Below are positions 5,661 to 10,345 of a stretch of 10,345 nucleotides of DNA, piece after piece. Source of the stretch: Candidatus Magasanikiibacteriota bacterium (lineage in GTDB: Bacteria; Patescibacteriota; Patescibacteriia; Magasanikbacterales; UBA922); assembly GCA_016214105.1 (NCBI GenBank), contig JACRPD010000079.1, positions 1 to 10,345 of the forward strand. The letters are read 5' to 3'. The translations under genes and the position numbers were made by a program. Below the pieces are notes generated by a model, which saw only the letters and a program-made list of their open reading frames with translations, had not been told where the DNA came from and made no database searches. Numbering within the stretch: the first letter of the stretch is position 1; every line of letters starts with the position of its first letter.

Positions 5661-8600
5661 ATGACAATTAAAATGTCTGTCAATTTGTTTCTCACGATTT
5701 TTTCAGTGGGAATTTTTTTATTTTTAACTCCGGTCAAAGCCGTCGGCAGTGTAATTATAAATGAAATCTGTCCGACCGGCTGCGCGGGGAGCGGTTATCA
5801 GTGGATTGAGATATATAATAACAGCGACGTGGCGGTTGATTTAGCCGATTGGAAGTTTTTGGAAGGCGGGACGAATCACGGACTGGAATTATCCGTTTCA
5901 TCGACTCCGCGGGATTATTTAATTGATGAAGGAGAATATGCGATAATAACACAAGATGATTTAAAATTTTTTTCTGAACACGCCGGCGTCAGCGCCGCTG
6001 TTTTTGATAGTTCGTGGGGTACGTTAAATAAGGGCGGTGAAACGATTGGACTAAAAGATAATAGCGGAAATTTAATTGAAGAGTTTAATTACTCTGCCAT
6101 AACCAACAACTCGTTAGAAAGAAAAAGTTCATCAGTTGCCGCGAGCGAGGCCGGTAATTGGGCTGAGCACCCTGATTCTGATACAGCCGGAGCGCAAAAT
6201 TATTGGTACGGCAGCGTTTCCTCCATCAGTTCTGATTCAATCGCCACCAGCACCACATTGCAAACGGACAGTTTTACAACTGCAACAACTACAACAATCT
6301 CAGCAATCGTCACCACTTCCGTTGTAATTAATGAATTTGTTTCTGATCCGGCATCGGGTGAGAAAGAATGGATTGAATTATATAATTTTTCCAGTTCAAC
6401 GATTGATTTGACCGGCTGGAAACTGTTTGACAATGTTGGCCAGATCGCGGCGCCGACCAGCACCATTGCGGCGAGCGGATTTTTTGTGGTTGAATTATCC
6501 AGCAATAAACTAAACAATGACGGCGACATAATTATTTTAAAAAATACCGCAGATCAGATTGTTGACCAAGTTGCTTATGGAGTTTATGACGATGGAAACA
6601 TCGCGGATAACGCGCCGGCGGTTTCTGATCCGCATTCAATTGCCCGTTCCGCTGAAAGCGGAGACACCGGCAATGACGCGAGCGATTGGTTTGAAACTAC
6701 GACTTTGACAAAAAACGCTGTTAATCAAATCACCGCGCCGGTTCAGCCGGTTCAATCAAATAGTTCGGCGGATTCGGCAAGCTCACCGCAGGCAAGCTCA
6801 GGGCAAGGCGGCGGCTCGTCTTCTCCACAAACCAAATCTACCGTTTCTTATCGGGCCGGCTTAGTGGTAATAAACGAAATCGTATCTGACCCGACTGACG
6901 ACGCAGATGAATTTATTGAGCTTTTTAATAATTCTAATACAACAATTGATTTGCGCCAGTGGTGGTTGGAAGACGGGAGTGAGGCGCGGACGAATTTAGA
7001 CGGCCAAATTTTACCACATGGTTTTTTTGTCGTTAATAATCCAGCCGGGAATTTAAATAATTCCGGCGACATTATTATCTTATCTGATCCGAGTGGAAAA
7101 ACAATTGACCAGCTTACTTATGGAAATTGGAATGACGGCAGTTTAAACGACAACGCGCCTTCGGCCGAAGACCCGCTGTCTTTGGCGAGAAAGATTGACG
7201 GCCGCGACACGGATAATGATTATTACGATTTCGCGCTTACCGGACAAATTACCAGAGGCGCGGCGAATAAAATCGTCAGCCTAAATCCGCAAGGAGAAAA
7301 AATTTCGGAAGCGATAATAATTTCTTCGCCGGCTATTCTTAACGAAATATTTCCCAATCCCAAAGGTTCGGACACAACCGAAGAATTTATTGAACTCCGT
7401 AATTTAGGAGACAGCCAAATTAATTTGAGCGGTTGGCAATTGGGCGACTCCAGTGAGAAAAAATACAAAATAAATCAGGGGATGATTCCAGCCAACGGCT
7501 ATATTGCGTTTAAACGGGAATTAACCGGCGTCGCTTTGAATAATTCCGGGCAAGAAGAAGTAAAATTATATAATCAAACCGGCGCGCTGGTTGATAAAGT
7601 AAAGTACGAAGGCGTCGCGGCCGAAGATCAAAGTTACGCGCGGCGCGAGGATGGCGCTTGGAAATGGACGATTAAAACTACGATCAACAAAGAAAATATT
7701 ATTGAAGGCAAAAGCGCGGCGCCGATGATTGTTTTGGAATTTAGTACGGAGGCTTCGTTAAACGAGGAGATAACTTTTGACGCGTCAGATACCACTGATC
7801 CGGACGGAGACGCGATTAAATTTAATTGGGATTTTGGCGATAGCCCTTCGACTCACTCCGTTCGCTCAGGGCAAGCGGGCGATGTGATTAAACACGCGTA
7901 TAACAAAATTGGCGGATATTCAGTAAAATTAACCGCGACTGATTCAGGCGGCAACGCGGCGGAGAAAATTGTGAGAGTGTCCGTTTTGGGGGATTATGTT
8001 GGCGGTTGGGTGGATTTGGCAGGACAGATTATAATATCTGAAATTTTGCCTAATCCGGTTGGTTCAGATTCGGCCGAGTTTATTGAGCTGTACAATCCGA
8101 CTGATATGGCAATTAATTTGTCAGGTTACAAATTAGACGATGAAGACGGCGGTTCGCGGCCTTATGTTTTACCAGCAGGAACAATAATTGAGCCACTGAG
8201 TTTTTTGTTATTAGCGAGGAGCAAGACCGGTTTGGTATTAAATAATTCCAATGACGCGGTTAGGATTTTAGATCAAGATAATAATGTTGTTGTTGAGATT
8301 GAATATGATAACGCGGTGGAGGGGGCGAGTTACGCGTTTGATATGTTGTCAGGAGATTGGGTTTGGACATCGGAGATTACACCGGGGATTAATAATGTGC
8401 GAACATACCCTTCGGCTCTCCTTCAACAAGTTCAGGATCGCTCAGGGCAAGCTCCGAAAAGCGGGAGCATGAAAGAGAAAAAAGTGATTGATGTCGCGTT
8501 GGATAAAATTAAAGATAATGATATTGGGGATAGAGTTAAATTTACCGGAATCGTGGCGGTGCGACCGGGTGTTTTGAGTTCGCAATATTTTTACGCGGTG

Positions 8601-8897
8601 AGCGATGACGGCGCGTCCGGCATGCAGGTTTACATGAATAAAAAAGATTTTCCGCTGTTGGCAATCGGCGATTTGATTGAAGTGACCGGGGAGATATCAT
8701 CAGCGTATGGAGAAATACGGATTAAAACCAGCGTCCGCGAGGATATAAAATTATTAAAACAAGATAGCCTGCCACTGCCGCAGGAAATAGAGATTGCCAG
8801 CATTAGCGAAGAATTGGAGGGCGCGCTGGTAAAAATTAAAGGAGAGATTACCGAATTAAAATCATCATATATGTATGTTGATGATGGTACCGAATAA
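5661..8897 (+). CDS. Exported multidomain protein with lamin-tail, PKD and OB-fold domains, ended by an internal stop
   Basis: Residues 5-28 form a signal peptide (hydrophobic NLFLTIFSVGIFLFL, then PVKA). Five lamin-tail domains follow, each opening with a (V/I)INEI-like strand and an EWIELYN-type motif: about 31-185, 220-355, 402-538, 558-680 and 789-912. A Ser/Thr linker covers 186-219 and a Ser/Gly/Gln linker 360-396. A PKD domain sits at 688-776 (DPDGDAIKFNWDFGD, GGYSVKLTATDSGG). An OB-fold covers about 945-1030 (GDRVKFTGIVAVRPG, GDLIEVTGEISSAYGEIRIK), and a second OB-fold begins near 1040 but is cut at residue 1078 by TAA. The same frame then continues with its missing half and a membrane segment. 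Lamin-tail domains are immunoglobulin-like and typical of large bacterial surface proteins; the OB-folds suggest nucleic-acid or sugar binding outside the cell. The protein probably acts at the cell surface in adhesion or DNA capture, by inference only. Confidence 0.88.
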   Translation: MTIKMSVNLFLTIFSVGIFLFLTPVKAVGSVIINEICPTGCAGSGYQWIEIYNNSDVAVDLADWKFLEGGTNHGLELSVSSTPRDYLIDEGEYAIITQDDLKFFSEHAGVSAAVFDSSWGTLNKGGETIGLKDNSGNLIEEFNYSAITNNSLERKSSSVAASEAGNWAEHPDSDTAGAQNYWYGSVSSISSDSIATSTTLQTDSFTTATTTTISAIVTTSVVINEFVSDPASGEKEWIELYNFSSSTIDLTGWKLFDNVGQIAAPTSTIAASGFFVVELSSNKLNNDGDIIILKNTADQIVDQVAYGVYDDGNIADNAPAVSDPHSIARSAESGDTGNDASDWFETTTLTKNAVNQITAPVQPVQSNSSADSASSPQASSGQGGGSSSPQTKSTVSYRAGLVVINEIVSDPTDDADEFIELFNNSNTTIDLRQWWLEDGSEARTNLDGQILPHGFFVVNNPAGNLNNSGDIIILSDPSGKTIDQLTYGNWNDGSLNDNAPSAEDPLSLARKIDGRDTDNDYYDFALTGQITRGAANKIVSLNPQGEKISEAIIISSPAILNEIFPNPKGSDTTEEFIELRNLGDSQINLSGWQLGDSSEKKYKINQGMIPANGYIAFKRELTGVALNNSGQEEVKLYNQTGALVDKVKYEGVAAEDQSYARREDGAWKWTIKTTINKENIIEGKSAAPMIVLEFSTEASLNEEITFDASDTTDPDGDAIKFNWDFGDSPSTHSVRSGQAGDVIKHAYNKIGGYSVKLTATDSGGNAAEKIVRVSVLGDYVGGWVDLAGQIIISEILPNPVGSDSAEFIELYNPTDMAINLSGYKLDDEDGGSRPYVLPAGTIIEPLSFLLLARSKTGLVLNNSNDAVRILDQDNNVVVEIEYDNAVEGASYAFDMLSGDWVWTSEITPGINNVRTYPSALLQQVQDRSGQAPKSGSMKEKKVIDVALDKIKDNDIGDRVKFTGIVAVRPGVLSSQYFYAVSDDGASGMQVYMNKKDFPLLAIGDLIEVTGEISSAYGEIRIKTSVREDIKLLKQDSLPLPQEIEIASISEELEGALVKIKGEITELKSSYMYVDDGTE
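6779..6812 (+). repeat. In-frame copy C of the CTCAGGGCAAG repeat
   Basis: Contains GCTCAGGGCAAG (6796-6807), preceded by a near-copy CAAGCTCACCGCAGG. It is read as SSGQGGG in the Ser/Gly linker between lamin-tail domains 2 and 3, in the same frame as copies A and B. It is the most degenerate of the three. Confidence 0.55.
7844..7876 (+). repeat. In-frame copy A of the CCCTTCG...TCGCTCAGGGCAAGC repeat
   Basis: CCCTTCGACTC (7844-7854) and TCGCTCAGGGCAAGC (7862-7876) bracket the element; its ends CCCT and AGGG are complementary. It is read as PSTHSVRSGQA and sits in the PKD loop after WDFGD, where the family tolerates insertions. The 15-base right half is identical to copy B. Confidence 0.75.
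8408..8456 (+). repeat. In-frame copy B, with a second repeat nested inside
   Basis: CCCTTCGGCTC (8408-8418) and TCGCTCAGGGCAAGC (8438-8452) match copy A, but between them lies CCTTCAACAAGTTCAGG (8420-8436), itself a variant of the common CCTTCGACAAGCTCAGG repeat. The whole is read as PSALLQQVQDRSGQAP in the linker between the fifth lamin-tail domain and the first OB-fold. Confidence 0.75.
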
Positions 8898-9248
8898 ATA
8901 AAAGTCTATTTTAAAAAAGGCGCTGAGATTGACAAGAGCGTATTGCGGGTCGGTGATACGGTTGAGGCGGTAGGTTTGCTTGGGTCAACTCGCGCCGGTT
9001 ATCAATTATTACCGCGCGAACAAAATGATATAGATGTAATCAGCGTGTTGACGGAAGACAAAGAAGAGGTTTTGTCGGCAGGAACCGGCGGTCCGGATAA
9101 TATGGCGGAGACATATTTAACTGTCACTGCCGGCGGATTGACTTCTATTTTAATCGGTTTGTTTGCTCGGGCAAGAGGCGCGATGGTTTTTGGTTTGTTG
9201 AAGAGAGCCGTAAAAGTAGCTTTAATTATCTTTAAAACGCACACCTAA
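8898..9248 (+). pseudogene. Severed C-terminus of the lamin-tail protein: half an OB-fold plus membrane segment
   Basis: This lies in the same reading frame as the lamin-tail gene, directly after its TAA (8895-8897). The text before the stop, MYVDDGTE, and after it, IKVYFKKG, together make a normal OB-fold strand pair, followed by RVGDTVEAVGLLGSTRAGYQ and LLPREQNDIDV. After an acidic, Gly-rich linker come YLTVTAGGLTSILIGLF and a second hydrophobic stretch with basic residues (KRAVKVALIIFK) before a TAA. This would anchor the protein in the membrane. A TTG at 8943 could start a separate 101-residue protein, but it has no Shine-Dalgarno and would lack half of the fold, so a one-base nonsense change, an assembly error or stop readthrough is likelier. 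Confidence 0.75.
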
Positions 9249-9250
9249 AG

Positions 9251-9279
9251 TTTAAATAAACCTAAAAGTTTGGTATAAT
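9251..9279 (+). promoter_or_regulatory. Extended -10 promoter for the antiporter gene
   Basis: TTTAAA (9251-9256) and a perfect TATAAT (9274-9279) are 17 bp apart, with TGG just before the -10 giving the extended TGnTATAAT form. Transcription would start near 9286, leaving a leader of about 109 nt made of repeats. Confidence 0.65.
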
Positions 9280-9288
9280 GTGATTGGG

Positions 9289-9390
9289 TTTGTAAGTGTG
9301 TAAGTTAATAAGTGTGTAGGTGAGAAATTGCTAAATTGTTAAATTGAAAATTTATAGTGTATCCTGTTATCTGCATTCTGTATCCTGAAA
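9289..9390 (+). repeat. Word-like degenerate tandem repeats in the antiporter leader
   Basis: Three successive repeat types fill the leader. The first has TAAGTGTGTA twice (near 9294 and 9309). The second has AAATTG/TAAATTG words (about 9325-9350). The third has TGTATCCTG twice (near 9358 and 9380) with TATCTGCATTCTG between. The first type matches the minus strand of the tandem repeat inside the adenosyltransferase gene. No hairpin or riboswitch fold is apparent. Confidence 0.6.
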
Positions 9391-9394
9391 ACGT

Positions 9395-10345
9395 ATGGTT
9401 GAAAACATTTTTTTCCAAATCAGCGTCATCTTCGGCATTACCGTGAGCATCGCTTTGGTGATGCGGCTTTTGCGTCAGCCGTTGATTGTGGCTTACATTA
9501 TCGCCGGGTTGGCGGCCGGGCCGCTGTTTTTGAATTTGGTGAACGACAGCGCCGCGTTTTTTTCCACTTTCGCGCAGTTCGGGATCGTGCTTTTGCTGTT
9601 TGTCGTGGGGTTGAGTTTGAATTTTGATTTTATCAAACGGATGGGTAGAGCGGTTGTACTAGCGACATTGTGGCAGTTTGTTTTGACGGTGATTTTGGGA
9701 TTTGTCTTGATGTATTTGCTTAATTTTAGCGCGGTTTCTTCCATATTTCTCTCGGTCGCGTTGTCTTTTTCCAGCACGATTATTGTTACAAAATTATTAG
9801 GCGAGAAAAAAGATTTGGAAGCAGTCTATGGCCGGTTTATAATCGGCGTGTTGTTAGTTCAAGATATTATCGCGGTCGTGGCTTTAATCTTTTTAAACAC
9901 CTGGAATGCCGGCAGTGAGCCGTGGTATAGAGTTTTGGCAGTTACCGGCGGCAAAGGCGTTTTGTTGGTTGGTTTTGTTTTTTTGCTGGCCCGTTACTCA
10001 TTGCCCAAGCTGATGGATCGGGTGGCTAAAAGCGGCGAGCTTTTATTCGTTTTTACCGTGGCTTGGTGTTTCGGCGTGGCCAGTTTGGTTTACTGGGCCG
10101 GATTTAATATTGAAATCGGCGCGATTATCGCCGGTATCTCTTTGGGCGCTTCGCCATACCAGCCGGAAATCAGCAGCCGCATGCGTCCGTTGCGAGATTT
10201 TTTTATTGTTTTGTTTTTTATCGTCTTAGGCAGTGAGCTGCAGGTGGGAGATGTGAGAGAGGCGATTATGCCGGCAATCGCTCTGTCGCTGTTTGTGATT
10301 TTGGTTGACCCGATTGTTTTATTTTTGGCGATGCGTTCGCTTAAA
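9395..10345 (+). CDS. Kef-type CPA2 family monovalent cation/proton antiporter, N-terminal part
   Basis: An integral membrane exchanger swapping protons for K+ or Na+, important for internal pH and ion balance. The first 317 residues are visible; the gene runs off the window. They form about nine or ten hydrophobic helices of the Na+/H+ exchanger fold. Family marks seen are LRQPLIVAYIIAGLAAGP (26-43), GIVLLLFVVGLSLNFDF (63-79), ALSFSSTIIVTKLL (122-135), the ion-site pair Q156-D157 in GVLLVQDIIAVVAL, and IEIGAIIAGISLG (about 239-251). In characterised CPA2 members the Asp carries the proton; Gln-Asp rather than Asp-Asp or Asn-Asp is the Kef pattern, pointing to electroneutral, probably K+, exchange. 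Whether a cytoplasmic TrkA-N domain follows cannot be seen. ATG 9395 is fixed by an in-frame TGA three codons upstream. No Shine-Dalgarno. Confidence 0.93.
   Translation, partial: MVENIFFQISVIFGITVSIALVMRLLRQPLIVAYIIAGLAAGPLFLNLVNDSAAFFSTFAQFGIVLLLFVVGLSLNFDFIKRMGRAVVLATLWQFVLTVILGFVLMYLLNFSAVSSIFLSVALSFSSTIIVTKLLGEKKDLEAVYGRFIIGVLLVQDIIAVVALIFLNTWNAGSEPWYRVLAVTGGKGVLLVGFVFLLARYSLPKLMDRVAKSGELLFVFTVAWCFGVASLVYWAGFNIEIGAIIAGISLGASPYQPEISSRMRPLRDFFIVLFFIVLGSELQVGDVREAIMPAIALSLFVILVDPIVLFLAMRSLK

Noticed and set aside
6200..6529. Long antisense frames opposite the lamin-tail, coiled-coil, nrdJ and antiporter genes
   Set aside because: They lie entirely opposite strongly supported genes, are Ser/Ile/Leu-rich as expected from complementing such codons, and show no motifs.
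8895..8897. Alternative genetic code as explanation for the internal stop
   Set aside because: The known CPR recoding (Absconditabacteria, Gracilibacteria) uses UGA for glycine, not UAA, and TAA ends nrdJ, the CBS gene and the ATPase gene here.
8943..9248. Independent 101-aa gene starting at TTG
   Set aside because: It is in the same frame as the upstream gene and holds only the second half of an OB-fold whose first half precedes the TAA; no Shine-Dalgarno or promoter is seen.

Overview
The window looks like chromosomal DNA from a Candidate Phyla Radiation (Patescibacteria-like) bacterium. This is inferred from gene content and style: a class II (B12-dependent) ribonucleotide reductase beside a cobalamin adenosyltransferase, a giant secreted lamin-tail-domain protein, an AAA_14/DUF4143 ATPase, almost no Shine-Dalgarno sequences, and short intergenic spaces built of degenerate word-like repeats. 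No rRNA or marker protein is present to fix the taxon. TGA ends the coiled-coil gene and I saw no in-frame TGA inside the other genes, so the standard bacterial code is assumed.

Layout. 1-774 (+): 3' end of the B12-dependent ribonucleotide reductase (nrdJ). 874-1497 (+): PduO-type cob(I)alamin adenosyltransferase, which makes the cofactor nrdJ needs; a long imperfect inverted repeat lies between the two. 1448-1906 (-): a two-CBS-domain protein that converges on and overlaps the adenosyltransferase tail, with a bidirectional terminator-like hairpin at 1410-1444. About 1961-2048: two divergent promoters with a 16-bp palindrome between them. 2067-2150 (+): tRNA-Leu(UAA), followed 26 bp later by a 737-aa coiled-coil protein of unknown function (2177-4390), probably cotranscribed. 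4391-4538: convergent spacer with a tiny ORF and two small hairpins. 4539-5555 (-): AAA_14/DUF4143 ATPase that lacks the Walker A end. 5661-8897 (+): exported protein with five lamin-tail domains, a PKD domain and OB-folds. An in-frame TAA cuts its second OB-fold, and the matching remainder with a membrane segment continues at 8898-9248. 9395 to the window end (+): Kef-type CPA2 monovalent cation/proton antiporter, cut by the window edge, behind an extended -10 promoter and a repeat-rich leader.

How the genes fit. nrdJ and the adenosyltransferase form a functional pair (cofactor supply and deoxynucleotide synthesis). The other genes look like independent units. The most unusual feature is repetitive DNA inside coding sequence. 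A TCGCTCAGGGCAAGC-type repeat occurs in the same reading frame at three linkers or loops of the lamin-tail gene. A 16-bp tandem repeat resembling intergenic DNA elsewhere in the window is inserted in a variable loop of the adenosyltransferase. Together with the internal stop and the ATPase that has lost its P-loop, this suggests a locus shaped by small repeat insertions and gene decay. I found no CRISPR array, transposase, phage gene or riboswitch.
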